Part shown: positions 1 to 8,259 of the stretch, one piece after another
Layout of the letters: each line of letters opens with the position of its first letter
Numbering within the stretch: position 1 is the first letter of the stretch
Assembly (NCBI GenBank): GCA_946887385.1
Contig: CAMPKU010000158.1
Location: 1 to 10,615, forward strand
Reading direction: 5' to 3'
Length of the DNA: 10,615 nucleotides
DNA from: an uncultured Gammaproteobacteria bacterium
Lineage (GTDB): Bacteria > Pseudomonadota > Gammaproteobacteria > Rariloculales > Rariloculaceae
The notes under the pieces: generated by a model
Databases searched by the model: none
The model's input: the letters and a program-made list of their open reading frames with translations, nothing else
Told to the model about the DNA's origin: nothing
Position numbers and translations under genes: made by a program

Positions 1-2
1 TC

Positions 3-167
3 CAGGTTGCCTCCTACAAGATGACCGGCCGGCGCATTTTTCGCATGGCGCCGCTGCACCATCACTTCGAGCTCAAAGGCTGGCCCGAGCCGAAGGTGAT
101 CGTGCGCTTTTGGATCATTACCGTAATTTTGGTGCTCATCGGCTTGGCCAGCTTGAAGATTCGTTGA
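3..167 (+). CDS. mraY: MraY, phospho-MurNAc-pentapeptide transferase, C-terminal fragment
   Basis: The gene is cut by the window start; only the last 54 codons before TGA 165-167 are present. MraY is the polytopic inner-membrane enzyme that moves phospho-MurNAc-pentapeptide from its UDP carrier to undecaprenyl phosphate, making lipid I. Visible here is the family hallmark [15 protein letters not shown], with the triple-histidine loop on the cytoplasmic face. It is followed by a final hydrophobic segment ([16 protein letters not shown]) and the short basic end KIR. This is the normal MraY C-terminus, so nothing suggests truncation at this end. It lies directly upstream of murD, as in other dcw clusters. 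The identification rests on the HHH motif and on context, and both agree. Confidence 0.95.
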   Translation, partial: QVASYKMTGRRIFRMAPLHHHFELKGWPEPKVIVRFWIITVILVLIGLASLKIR

Positions 168-231
168 TGTCTGCGATCGCGCTCACGCTCGAGAGTCCGC
201 TTCGGCAGCGGGGCGAAGGGCGCCAGAAACG

Positions 232-238
232 AAAAGGA
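232..238 (+). promoter_or_regulatory. Shine-Dalgarno sequence that favours the murD GTG start
   Basis: AAAAGGA lies 6 bases upstream of GTG 245. This is better than anything before the alternative ATG at 167, which has only a weak GAAG about 8 bases upstream. It is the main sequence reason for placing the murD start at 245. Confidence 0.6.
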
Positions 239-244
239 CCAGCG

Positions 245-1579
245 GTGCAAAAAGCCGCGGCGAAACACAGTCTCATCGTGGGGCTCGGCGCATCGGGCGC
301 CGCAACCGCGCGCTATCTTGCAGCGCGCGGCGAACGCGTGCGCATCATCGACAGCCGCGCCGCGCCGCCGGGGCTCGCTGAGCTGCGCGCGGCATTGCCC
401 ACTGTCGACGTCGCTCTCGAGACGCTCGACGAGCGCTGGCTCGAGGGCGCGAGCCGCGTGCTGCTCTCGCCCGGCCTGCCGTACGACTTACCGCTCGCAG
501 TCGAGGCCCGCCGCCGCGGGCTTGCGGTAATCGGCGACATCGAGCTGTTCGCGCTCGCGGTGCGTGCGCCTGTGATCGCCGTTACCGGCAGCAACGGCAA
601 GAGCACGGTCACGACGCTCGCCGCGCAAATCCTGCAGTCGCAGGGGCTGCAAGCGCCCGCCGGCGGTAACTTGGGGCCGCCGGCTCTCGATCTGCTCGAG
701 CGCGACGCCGACGCTTACGTGCTCGAGATCTCGAGCTTCCAGATGGAGATCACCGACAGCCTCGCGCCGCTCGCGGCCACGGTGCTCAACGTCTCGGCCG
801 ACCATCTCGACCGGCACGGCACGCTCGAGCTTTACGCCGAGCTGAAGGAAAAGTTGCTGAAGGCGGCCGAGCACGCTGTGGTCAACCTCGACGACCCGCT
901 CGTGGCGTCGATGGGCGCCCGGCATCCGCGCGTCACGCCATTCTCGGTGCGCAGCGAGCTGCCGCACGGCTACTCGATCGCGGTGCGAAACGGCGAACGC
1001 TGGCTCGCTCGCAACCGCGAGCCGTTGCTGCGCTCGTCGGAGCTCAAGCTTCGCGGCACACACAACGAAGCGAATGTCCTCGCAGCGCTCGCCCTTACGG
1101 CGGAGCTCACGACGAATGTGCCCGCGGCGCTCGCGGCGCTGCGCGCCTTCGGCGGCCTGCCGCACCGTTGTGAGCACGTTACCGAGCGCGCGGGCGTCAC
1201 GTTCATCGACGACTCGAAAGGCACGAACGTGGGCGCCACGCTCGCGGCGCTTCAGGGGCTCGACGGGCCGCTCGTGTTGATCGCCGGCGGCGTGAGCAAG
1301 GGGCAGGACTTGCGCCCGCTGGCCGTGGGTGCGCGCGGCAAATTACGCGCGGCCGTGTTGATCGGCGCCGCGGCGACCGAGCTCGAGGGTGTGCTGCAGC
1401 CTGTTTGCACCACGGTGCGCGCCGCGAGCATGAGCGACGCCGTGGCTCGCGCCGCCGAGCTCGCAAAGCGCGGCGACACCGTGCTGCTGTCGCCAGCGTG
1501 CGCGAGCCAGGACATGTTCCGCGACTACCGCGACCGCGGCGAGCAGTTCGCGCGCGCCGCGCTGGAGTTGCCGTCGTGA
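245..1579 (+). CDS. murD: MurD, UDP-MurNAc-L-alanine:D-glutamate ligase
   Basis: This cytoplasmic ATP-dependent Mur ligase adds D-glutamate to UDP-MurNAc-L-Ala. From GTG 245 the product is 444 residues, close to the 438 of E. coli MurD. It has an N-terminal UDP-binding Rossmann segment (LIVGLGASG, about residues 10-18) and a P-loop TGSNGKST at 114-121. The lysine of YAELK (Lys201) aligns with the carbamylated lysine of the family. The C-terminal ligase motifs are DDSKGTNVG (322-330) and LSPACAS (415-421). GTG 245 is chosen because AAAAGGA precedes it and because it leaves 8 residues before the first beta strand, as in E. coli. An in-frame ATG at 167 overlaps the mraY stop (TGATG) and would give 470 residues with an unusual basic extension. 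The stop overlaps the ftsW start as GTGA. Function is certain; the start is not. Confidence 0.96.
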   Translation: MQKAAAKHSLIVGLGASGAATARYLAARGERVRIIDSRAAPPGLAELRAALPTVDVALETLDERWLEGASRVLLSPGLPYDLPLAVEARRRGLAVIGDIELFALAVRAPVIAVTGSNGKSTVTTLAAQILQSQGLQAPAGGNLGPPALDLLERDADAYVLEISSFQMEITDSLAPLAATVLNVSADHLDRHGTLELYAELKEKLLKAAEHAVVNLDDPLVASMGARHPRVTPFSVRSELPHGYSIAVRNGERWLARNREPLLRSSELKLRGTHNEANVLAALALTAELTTNVPAALAALRAFGGLPHRCEHVTERAGVTFIDDSKGTNVGATLAALQGLDGPLVLIAGGVSKGQDLRPLAVGARGKLRAAVLIGAAATELEGVLQPVCTTVRAASMSDAVARAAELAKRGDTVLLSPACASQDMFRDYRDRGEQFARAALELPS

Positions 1580-2724
1580 GCGCTGTCGTGAAGCCGAACG
1601 CCGTCGCCTTCGACACGCCGCTGATCTGCGCCGTCATCGGCCTGATCGCGATCGGCACGATCATGGTCGCGTCGGCGTCGGTGTCGATCGTCGAAGGCGA
1701 GCCGCTCTTTTACTTCATGCGCCACCTGGGCGCCGTCGCGGTGGGTCTCGCCGGTCTCGCGGTCGTCGTGTCGTTGCCCACCGATCTGTGGTATCAGCTC
1801 CGCTGGCTGCTTCTCGCCGTTGGCTTGGGACTGCTCGTGCTCGTGCTCGTGCCGGCGTTCGGCAATGCGGTCAACGGCAGCCGCCGGTGGCTCGAGTTCG
1901 GGCCGATCACCGTGCAGGCGTCGGAGCCCGCGCGGCTGTGTCTGCTGCTCTATCTCGCCGGCTACGCGGTGCGTCGCCAGGTGGAGCTCGGTGCGAGCTT
2001 GAACGGTCTCGTGCGGCCCATGTTCGTGGTGGCCGCGGCCGCCGTGCTGCTCTTGGCGGAGCCCGACTTCGGCGCGACGGTGGTGCTCGGCGCCACCAGC
2101 CTCACCGTGCTGTTCGTCGGCGGTGCGCGGCTGCGCGATTTGCTGCTCGCCGTGCTCGTCGGCGGAGCGGTGCTCACGGCGCTCGCGTTCTCGGCCGACT
2201 ATCGCGTCGTGCGGCTCATGTCGTTCCGCGATCCGTGGGCGGACCCTTACGACACCGGCTTCCAATTGACGCAAGCGCTGATGGCGATCGGCCGCGGCGA
2301 GTGGGGTGGCGTGGGGCTCGGCGAAAGCGTGCAGAAGCTGTTCTATCTGCCCGAGGCGCACACGGACTTCGTGTTCGCCGTGCTCGTCGAAGAGCTGGGA
2401 TTCGCCGGCGGCACGCTCGTGCTGGGGTTGTTCGGCATCGTCGTGTATCGAGCCATCACGCTCGGGCGCGAAGCCATGGTGAGCGGCATGCATTTCCAGG
2501 GGCTCGTGGCCACGGGCATCGGCGTGATGCTCGGCTTCGAAGCCTTCGTCAACATGGGGGTGAACGCCGGCTTGCTGCCGACGAAAGGGTTGCCGCTCCC
2601 GCTGATCAGCTACGGCCGCGCGAGCACCGTCATCACGCTCGTATGCTTGGGCTTCCTGCTGCGCATTCATCACGAGCTCTACGGCGGCCAGAAGCGCCTC
2701 GTGCAGCGGGGGTACGTGCGATGA
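1576..2724 (+). CDS. ftsW: FtsW, septal SEDS peptidoglycan glycosyltransferase
   Basis: FtsW is the polytopic SEDS-family polymerase that uses lipid II to build septal glycan strands with the transpeptidase FtsI. The product is 382 residues and almost entirely hydrophobic helices, consistent with about ten membrane spans. Family motifs are NGSRRWL (100-106), the extracellular PEAHTDFVFAVLVEELG (259-275), whose Asp264 aligns with the essential acidic residue of SEDS enzymes, and GLLPTKGLPLPLISYG (332-347). The usual SYGGSS reads SYGRAS here. The protein is shorter than E. coli FtsW (414), mainly through a short cytoplasmic N-terminus. The GTG start overlaps the murD stop by 4 bases (GTGA) and has GGAG at 1564-1567, 8 bases upstream. 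RodA is excluded by position and by the NGSRRWL and PEAHTD context. Confidence 0.95.
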   Translation: MSAVVKPNAVAFDTPLICAVIGLIAIGTIMVASASVSIVEGEPLFYFMRHLGAVAVGLAGLAVVVSLPTDLWYQLRWLLLAVGLGLLVLVLVPAFGNAVNGSRRWLEFGPITVQASEPARLCLLLYLAGYAVRRQVELGASLNGLVRPMFVVAAAAVLLLAEPDFGATVVLGATSLTVLFVGGARLRDLLLAVLVGGAVLTALAFSADYRVVRLMSFRDPWADPYDTGFQLTQALMAIGRGEWGGVGLGESVQKLFYLPEAHTDFVFAVLVEELGFAGGTLVLGLFGIVVYRAITLGREAMVSGMHFQGLVATGIGVMLGFEAFVNMGVNAGLLPTKGLPLPLISYGRASTVITLVCLGFLLRIHHELYGGQKRLVQRGYVR

Positions 2725-3809
2725 GCGGCGGCCCGATCATGATCATGGCCGGCGGCACGGGCGGGCACGTGTTTCCAGGCCTCGCCGTGGCCGCCGAGCT
2801 CAAGGCGCGGCAGCGCGACGTGGTGTGGCTCGGCACGCGCCGCGGGCTCGAAGCGCGGCTGGTGCCGCAGCACGGCATCGAAATCGAGTGGATCACGATT
2901 GCCGGCGTGCGCGGCCGCGGCTGGTGGGCGTGGCTCTCGGCGCCGTTTCGCATTTTGAAGGCCGTGTTCGAAGCGCTCGGCGCGTTGCAGCGGCGCCGGC
3001 CTGCCGCAGTGCTCGGCATGGGCGGTTTCGTGGCGGGCCCCGGCGGCCTTGCGGCGTGGCTCACGCGCCGGCCGTTGATCTTGCACGAGCAAAATTCCGT
3101 GGCCGGCACCACGAACCGTTGGCTCGCACCGCTCGCTGCGCGCGTCTTCGAGGCGTTTCCCGGCAGTTTCCCGAAGCGGGCGCGTGCGCAGCTCGTCGGC
3201 AATCCCGTGCGCCGCTCGTTGACGCTGGCCGAGCCGCCGCGCCGGCGCTTCCTCGCGCGCCACGCCTCGCGCCGGCGCGTGCTCGTGATCGGCGGCAGTC
3301 AGGGTGCGCGCATCTTGAACGAGACGGTGCCGAAGGCACTCGCGGAGCTGCCGGCGGACGCGCGTCCGGAAGTTTGGCACCAGGCCGGCCGCGGCCTTAC
3401 CGAGGCGCGCGCAGCCTACGACGCGGCGGGCGTCGAAGGGCGCGTCGTCGAGTTCATCGACGACATGGCGGCGGCGTATCAGTGGGCCGATCTCGTCGTG
3501 GCGCGCGCCGGCGCGTTGACGGTAACCGAGCTCGCAACGGTGGGCGTCGGCGCCATCCTCGTGCCGTTCGCCGCCGCCATCGATGACCATCAAACGCTGA
3601 ACGCGCAGCATTTCGCGCGCGGCGGCGCTGCGCTCGTGCTCTCGGAGCGTGAGCTCACGGCCGCCACGCTCGCCGGCGCGCTCGCGGACTGCTTGAGCAG
3701 CGTCGAACGCCTCGCGACGATGGCGGAAGCCGCCCACGCGCAAGCGCACCACTCCGTGGCCGAGCAGATTGCGGACGCGTGTGTTGCAGCCGCGGAGGCG
3801 CGCGCATGA
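2721..3809 (+). CDS. murG: MurG, lipid II synthase (UDP-GlcNAc transferase)
   Basis: MurG transfers GlcNAc from UDP-GlcNAc to lipid I on the inner face of the cytoplasmic membrane, making lipid II, the FtsW substrate. It is a 362-residue GT-B glycosyltransferase of usual length. The glycine-rich loops are [10 protein letters not shown] (11-20), [10 protein letters not shown] (100-109) and [11 protein letters not shown] (191-201). [12 protein letters not shown] (122-133) is the acceptor-side signature. [11 protein letters not shown] (261-271) with Glu270 and [11 protein letters not shown] (288-298) form the UDP-GlcNAc site. A hydrophobic and basic patch at about 68-90 fits peripheral membrane binding. 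The start overlaps the ftsW stop as ATGA, and only a G-run (2708-2712) serves as a weak ribosome site, so coupling to ftsW translation is likely. Confidence 0.97.
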   Translation: MSGGPIMIMAGGTGGHVFPGLAVAAELKARQRDVVWLGTRRGLEARLVPQHGIEIEWITIAGVRGRGWWAWLSAPFRILKAVFEALGALQRRRPAAVLGMGGFVAGPGGLAAWLTRRPLILHEQNSVAGTTNRWLAPLAARVFEAFPGSFPKRARAQLVGNPVRRSLTLAEPPRRRFLARHASRRRVLVIGGSQGARILNETVPKALAELPADARPEVWHQAGRGLTEARAAYDAAGVEGRVVEFIDDMAAAYQWADLVVARAGALTVTELATVGVGAILVPFAAAIDDHQTLNAQHFARGGAALVLSERELTAATLAGALADCLSSVERLATMAEAAHAQAHHSVAEQIADACVAAAEARA

Positions 3810-5233
3810 CCACGTCGCGCATGGGCCGCATCCGCAACATTCACTTCGTCGGCATCGGCGGCGCCGGTATGGCGGGCATCGCCGAAGTGCTGCTGAATCT
3901 CGGCTACTCCGTGAGCGGCACGGATCTGAAGTTGACGAATGTCACGGAGCGGCTGCGTGCCCTTGGCGCGCACGTGGCCGAGGGCCACGCTGCGGACCAC
4001 CTGCGCGATGCCGACGTTGTAGTAGTGTCGAGCGCCGTGGCCGCCGACAATCCCGAGGTGGTCGCCGCGCATGCGCGCCGCGTTCCCGTGGTGCGCCGCG
4101 CCGAGATGCTCGCCGAGCTCATGCGGTTCCGTTACGGCATTGCCATCGCCGGCACGCACGGCAAGACCACCACCACGAGCTTGATTGCCAGCGTGCTCGC
4201 CGAAGCCGGTGTCGATCCCACCTTCGTCATCGGCGGCCGGCTTGCGAGCGCGAACGCGAACGCCAAGCTCGGGTTGGGCCAGTACTTGGTGGCCGAAGCC
4301 GACGAGAGCGACGCGTCGTTCCTGCACTTGCAGCCGATGATCGCCGTCGTCACGAACATCGACGCCGATCATCTCGGCAGCTACGAGAACGACCTTGGCC
4401 GGCTGAAGCAAGGCTTTCTCGATTTTCTGCACAACCTGCCGTTCTACGGCCTCGCCGTGATGTGCAGCGACGATGCCAATGCGCGCGAGCTGATTCCGTC
4501 GCTCGGCCGCCGCGTCGTGAGCTACGGCTTGGGCGAGCGTGCCGACATCCGTGCGTCCGCCGTCGAGCGCATGGGCCTGCGCACCCGCTATACGGTTCAG
4601 TGGAAGGAGCGGTCGAAGCCGTTGACGGTCGAGCTGAATCTGCCGGGCGCGCACAACGTTTTGAACTCGTTGGCCGCGGTGGCCGTGGCGGCCGAGCTCG
4701 ACATTGCGGATGAGCCGCTCTTGAAGGCGCTCGGCGAGTTTGCGGGCGTCGATAGGCGGCTCGAAGTGCAAGGCACCGTGACCACGGCCGCCGGCCGCGT
4801 GACGTTCGTCGACGACTACGGCCACCATCCCACGGAGCTGGCCGCCACGATCGCGGCGGCGCGCGATGCGTGGCCGGGGCGGCGCCTCGTGGTGTGCTTC
4901 CAGCCGCACCGCTACACGCGAACGCTGGCGCTGATCGACGATTTCGCGCAGGTGCTCTCGACGGTCGATGCGCTGATTCTCACCAACGTGTACTCGGCCG
5001 GCGAAACCCCGCTGGCCGGCGCCGACGGCAAGTCGCTCGCCCGTGCGGTGCGCGTGCGCGGCGCCGTGGAGCCCATCTTCATCGAAGACCTGGCGGAGCT
5101 GCCCGCCGTGCTCGCACAGATATTGAAGGCGGACGACGTGGTGCTCACGCTCGGCGCCGGCAGCATCGGCGCCGTGGCGCCTACGTTGCCGCGCGCGCTT
5201 ACGGCTCGTGCGCCGGTAGGAGTGAAAAAGTGA
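3806..5233 (+). CDS. murC: MurC, UDP-MurNAc:L-alanine ligase
   Basis: MurC is the first Mur ligase and joins L-alanine to UDP-MurNAc with ATP in the cytoplasm. The product is 475 residues (E. coli 491). It opens with the nucleotide-fold motif [16 protein letters not shown] (12-27), followed by the P-loop GTHGKTTTT (116-124), EADESD (164-169) and NIDADHL (184-190). GAHNVLN (281-287), DDYGHHPTE (336-344), FQPHRYTRT (365-373) and the terminal LGAGSIG (449-455) complete the set. GHHPTE and PHRYTRT separate MurC from MurD, MurE and MurF. The ATG overlaps the murG stop (ATGA) and has GGAGG at 3794-3798, 7 bases upstream. A second ATG at 3821 is in frame but lacks a comparable site. The gene ends in a GTGA overlap with murB. 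Confidence 0.97.
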   Translation: MTTSRMGRIRNIHFVGIGGAGMAGIAEVLLNLGYSVSGTDLKLTNVTERLRALGAHVAEGHAADHLRDADVVVVSSAVAADNPEVVAAHARRVPVVRRAEMLAELMRFRYGIAIAGTHGKTTTTSLIASVLAEAGVDPTFVIGGRLASANANAKLGLGQYLVAEADESDASFLHLQPMIAVVTNIDADHLGSYENDLGRLKQGFLDFLHNLPFYGLAVMCSDDANARELIPSLGRRVVSYGLGERADIRASAVERMGLRTRYTVQWKERSKPLTVELNLPGAHNVLNSLAAVAVAAELDIADEPLLKALGEFAGVDRRLEVQGTVTTAAGRVTFVDDYGHHPTELAATIAAARDAWPGRRLVVCFQPHRYTRTLALIDDFAQVLSTVDALILTNVYSAGETPLAGADGKSLARAVRVRGAVEPIFIEDLAELPAVLAQILKADDVVLTLGAGSIGAVAPTLPRALTARAPVGVKK

Positions 5234-6144
5234 ACGCCGTGCGCGACGGACTTGGCTCCATCGAAGTGCTGCGCGACGAGCCGTTGCGCAAGCACACGTC
5301 GTGGCGCGTCGGCGGCCCCGCGGACCTGTTCTACGCTCCCACGTCCATCGATAACCTGAAGCGGCTCCTTGCGGAATTGCCGGCGGCCACGCCCGTGTAT
5401 TGGCTCGGCTTGGGCTCGAACCTGCTCGTTCGCGACGGCGGAATTCGCGGTGCCGTGATTGCAAGCAGCAGCTTGCCGCGCGAGCTCGAGCGCCTCGACG
5501 ACTTCCGCGTACGCGCAAGCGCGGGGCTCGCGTGCATGCTGCTGGCGAAGCGCTGCGTGCGCTGGCACTTGGGCCCCGCGGCTTTCTTCGCCGGGATTCC
5601 GGGCACCGTGGGCGGCGCGCTCGCCATGAATGCGGGCGCGTTCGGCGGCGAGACCTGGGCAAACGTGGAGAGCGTGGCGACGATCGATCGCCGCGGCGAA
5701 GTGCGCGAGCGCCGCAAAGACGAGTTCGAGATCGCCTATCGAACCGTGCGCGGCGCGGCCGACGAATGGTTCTTGGGCGCCACGTTCCGCTTCGAGCGCG
5801 ACACCGCGAGCTCGATGGACGCGATCAAGGCGCTGCTTGCGCGGCGTAATGCCGCTCAACCCCTTGGGTTGCCGAGCTGCGGCTCCGTGTTCCGCAATCC
5901 ACCGGGCGATTTCGCCGGCCGGCTCATCGAGCTGGCCGGGCTCAAGGGCCGCCGGCACGGCGGCGCGATGGTTTCGGACAAGCACGCGAACTTCATCGTC
6001 AACACGGGCGGTGCGACGGCCTCGGACATCGAAGCGCTGATCGAAGAGATCCGCGCCGCGGTGGAGCGCACGAGTGGTGCCGTCCTCGAGCTGGAAGTGC
6101 GTGTGCTCGGCGAGCCGCTTCCGGCAACACGAGGAGATCGTTGA
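5230..6144 (+). CDS. murB: MurB, UDP-N-acetylenolpyruvoylglucosamine reductase (type II)
   Basis: MurB uses FAD and NADPH to reduce enolpyruvyl-UDP-GlcNAc to UDP-MurNAc, supplying the MurC substrate. At 304 residues it is about 40 shorter than E. coli MurB and matches the type II form. The FAD-binding parts are [18 protein letters not shown] (60-77) and [18 protein letters not shown] (123-140). EIAYRTV gives Tyr170 and Arg171, CGSVFRNP contains the proposed proton donor Ser219, and ELEVR contains Glu289, the likely second catalytic residue. CGSVFRNP in place of the type I GSFFKNP supports type II. GTG 5230 is chosen because AGGAG (5218-5222) lies 7 bases upstream and because GTG overlaps the murC stop (GTGA). 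GTG 5239 is a less likely alternative. No ddl gene follows. Confidence 0.96.
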   Translation: MNAVRDGLGSIEVLRDEPLRKHTSWRVGGPADLFYAPTSIDNLKRLLAELPAATPVYWLGLGSNLLVRDGGIRGAVIASSSLPRELERLDDFRVRASAGLACMLLAKRCVRWHLGPAAFFAGIPGTVGGALAMNAGAFGGETWANVESVATIDRRGEVRERRKDEFEIAYRTVRGAADEWFLGATFRFERDTASSMDAIKALLARRNAAQPLGLPSCGSVFRNPPGDFAGRLIELAGLKGRRHGGAMVSDKHANFIVNTGGATASDIEALIEEIRAAVERTSGAVLELEVRVLGEPLPATRGDR

Positions 6145-6956
6145 TGTTCGGACGCAAGGCCAACCGCCGCCGAACGGAAAGCCGGCTCGCGCGCGCGAAG
6201 CTGCCGGCGCTCGGCGCCGCATGGCTGCGCGGGCTACGTACGGCGCTCATGGTGCCGATCGCGGCCGTTGCGATGTACGGCGTGTTCAAGGGCGTTCAGC
6301 TCGTGCTCGATCAGCCCGTGCGCAATCTGGTCGTCGAAGGCACGTTCCAGCGCGTCACGCCGATTCAGGTGGAAGCCGCCGTCGCCGACGGGCTCAACGC
6401 CGGCTTTCTCACCGTGAACTTGAGCGAATTGCGCAAACGGGTGCAGGCGCTCGACTGGGTCGATGGGGCCAACGTCGGCCGCCGCTGGCCCGACACGCTG
6501 ATCGTGCGCGTGAGCGAGCATCAAGCAGCTGCACGTTGGGGCGAGCACGGCTTGCTGAACGTGCGCGGCGAGCTCTTCACGGAGAAGTCGCAGCACGCGT
6601 TTCCCGAGCTGCCGAGCCTTGCGGGACCTCCGGGCACCGAGCGCGACGTCGCGCGCCGCTACCTCGCCGTGCGCGGCAAGCTCGCGGAAGCCGGCTTGAC
6701 GCTCGAGCGCTTGGCTGTAGACGAGCGCGGCTCGTGGCAGCTCGTGCTCGGCGGCGGCCAAGAAGTTCGCCTTGGCCGACGCGATATCGACGAGCGGCTG
6801 TATCGCTTCTTCGACGTGGTGGCGCCCACGCTCGTTTCCGAGCTGAAGCGCGTGAATTACGTGGATTTGCGCTACACCAACGGCTTCGCCGTCGGTTGGC
6901 GCGATGGGCCGCCGGCGAGCCTAGCGGCCGTCGCGGTGGTTCCGGACGTGGGCTAG
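6144..6956 (+). CDS. ftsQ: FtsQ, divisome membrane protein with POTRA domain
   Basis: FtsQ is a single-span inner-membrane protein that joins cytoplasmic and periplasmic divisome parts and recruits FtsB and FtsL. The 270-residue product has a very basic cytoplasmic tail (residues 1-30) and one hydrophobic segment at about 33-52. A POTRA domain follows at about 57-125 (RNLVVEGTFQRVTPIQVEAA, then the DWVDGANVGRRWPDTLIVRV region). A C-terminal beta domain ends with VDLRYTNGFAVGW (240-252), which matches the conserved FtsQ end DLRY...AVGW. The ATG shares one base with the murB stop (TGATG) and has GAGGAG at 6131-6136, 7 bases upstream. The protein is divergent, as is usual for FtsQ; position between murB and ftsA and the domain order make the call firm. 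Confidence 0.93.
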   Translation: MFGRKANRRRTESRLARAKLPALGAAWLRGLRTALMVPIAAVAMYGVFKGVQLVLDQPVRNLVVEGTFQRVTPIQVEAAVADGLNAGFLTVNLSELRKRVQALDWVDGANVGRRWPDTLIVRVSEHQAAARWGEHGLLNVRGELFTEKSQHAFPELPSLAGPPGTERDVARRYLAVRGKLAEAGLTLERLAVDERGSWQLVLGGGQEVRLGRRDIDERLYRFFDVVAPTLVSELKRVNYVDLRYTNGFAVGWRDGPPASLAAVAVVPDVG

Positions 6957-6989
6957 TGGAAAGCGCAGCAGTGCAACGGAGCTTGCATC

Positions 6990-8225
6990 GTGGGTAGACG
7001 AGACGACCGAAGGCTGGTCGTGGGCCTCGACATCGGCACGTCGAAAGTCGTGGCGATCGTCGGCGAGCTTTCGGCCGACGATCGGCTCGAGGTCATCGGC
7101 CTCGGCTCGAATCCGTCCCGCGGCTTGAAGCGCGGCGTCGTCGTCAACATCGAATCCACGGTGCAGTCGATCCAACGGGCCATCGAGGAAGCGGAGCTCA
7201 TGGCCGGCTGCGAGATCAACAGCGTGCTGGCCGGCATCGCGGGCAGCCACGTGCGCAGCTTGAACTCGCACGGCATCGTTGCGATTCGCGACAAAGAGGT
7301 GAGCGCCGGCGACGTCGAGCGCGTGATCGACGCCGCGCGGGCGGTGGCGATCCCGGCCGATCAGCGCGTGATTCACGTGCTGCCGCAGGAATTCATCATC
7401 GATTCGCAGGAAGGCATCCGCGAGCCGATCGGCATGTCGGGCGTGCGGCTCGAGGCCAAGGTGCACCTGGTAACGGGCGCCGTGAGCGCGGCGCAGAACG
7501 TGGTGAAGTGCGTGCAGCGCTGCGGCCTCACCGTCGAAGACGTGGTGCTCGAGCAGCTCGCGTCGAGCTACGCCGTGCTCACGGAGGACGAGAAGGAGCT
7601 CGGTGTTTGCCTCGTCGATATGGGCGGCGGCACCACCGACATCGCGATCTTCTGCGGCGGCGCGATTCAGCACACGGCCGTCATTCCGATCGCGGGCGAT
7701 CAAGTCACGAACGACATCGCCGTGAGCTTACGCACGCCGCTGCCGTACGCCGAGGAAATCAAGATCAAGTACGCGTGCGCGCTGTCGCAGCTCGCCAATC
7801 CCGACGAGACGATCGAGGTGCCGAGCGTCGGCGATCGGCCGCCGCGCAGGCTCGCGCGGCAAACGCTGGCCGAGGTCGTCGAGCCGCGCTACGAGGAGCT
7901 GTTCCAGCTCATTCGCGAAGAGCTGCGCCGCTCCGGATTCGAGGAGCTGATGGCTGCCGGCATCGTGCTCACGGGCGGCAGCGCCAAGATGGAAGGCGCG
8001 ATCGAGCTCGCCGAAGAAGTGTTCCACATGCCGGTGCGCCTCGGTGTGCCGCAGTTCGTCGAGGGTCTTTCGGACGTCGTGCGCAACCCGATTCACGCGA
8101 CCGGTGTCGGGCTGCTCCTTTACAGCAGGCAAGCGCAGCTGGCCAAGGCAGAGGCCACTGCGGCCAAGCTCGGGTTCGGCAATGCATTCGAACGTATGAG
8201 GGGATGGTTTCAAAAGAACTTCTAG
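6990..8225 (+). CDS. ftsA: FtsA, actin-like membrane anchor of the Z ring
   Basis: FtsA is an actin-fold ATP-binding protein that tethers FtsZ filaments to the inner membrane and recruits later divisome proteins. The 411-residue product (E. coli 420) has phosphate-1 motif VGLDIGTSKVVAIVGE (11-26), the 1C subdomain at about 80-165, phosphate-2 motif VDMGGGTTDIAIF (209-221) and the adenosine motif GIVLTGGSAKMEGA (324-337). A C-terminal amphipathic helix AFERMRGWFQKNF (399-411) serves as membrane-targeting sequence after a short linker. It starts at GTG 6990, with GGAG at 6978-6981, 8 bases upstream. The 33-base gap after ftsQ has no obvious promoter or terminator. No key motif is missing. Confidence 0.97.
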   Translation: MGRRDDRRLVVGLDIGTSKVVAIVGELSADDRLEVIGLGSNPSRGLKRGVVVNIESTVQSIQRAIEEAELMAGCEINSVLAGIAGSHVRSLNSHGIVAIRDKEVSAGDVERVIDAARAVAIPADQRVIHVLPQEFIIDSQEGIREPIGMSGVRLEAKVHLVTGAVSAAQNVVKCVQRCGLTVEDVVLEQLASSYAVLTEDEKELGVCLVDMGGGTTDIAIFCGGAIQHTAVIPIAGDQVTNDIAVSLRTPLPYAEEIKIKYACALSQLANPDETIEVPSVGDRPPRRLARQTLAEVVEPRYEELFQLIREELRRSGFEELMAAGIVLTGGSAKMEGAIELAEEVFHMPVRLGVPQFVEGLSDVVRNPIHATGVGLLLYSRQAQLAKAEATAAKLGFGNAFERMRGWFQKNF

Positions 8226-8259
8226 GGCTTCACGTATCACTAACCACGGAGAATAGAGA

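Noticed and set aside
1525..2673. A 382-codon minus-strand open frame opposite ftsW
   Set aside because: Its product is a low-complexity His/Glu/Arg-rich sequence, as expected from reading the complement of a hydrophobic membrane-protein gene. It has no ribosome site or motif of its own.
1788..2720. Upstream in-frame extension of murG through the ftsW gene
   Set aside because: The extension has Arg/Ala-rich nonsense composition and would overlap the whole of ftsW. MurG homology begins at ATG 2721.
4870..5229. Upstream in-frame extension of murB into murC
   Set aside because: The frame is open only because of high GC. GTG 5230 has AGGAG and overlaps the murC stop, and family similarity begins just after it.
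3590..5662. A 690-codon open frame on the minus strand opposite murG, murC and murB
   Set aside because: It is antisense to well-supported genes, its product is rich in Arg, Ala and His with no recognisable domain, and long antisense frames are common in GC-rich DNA.
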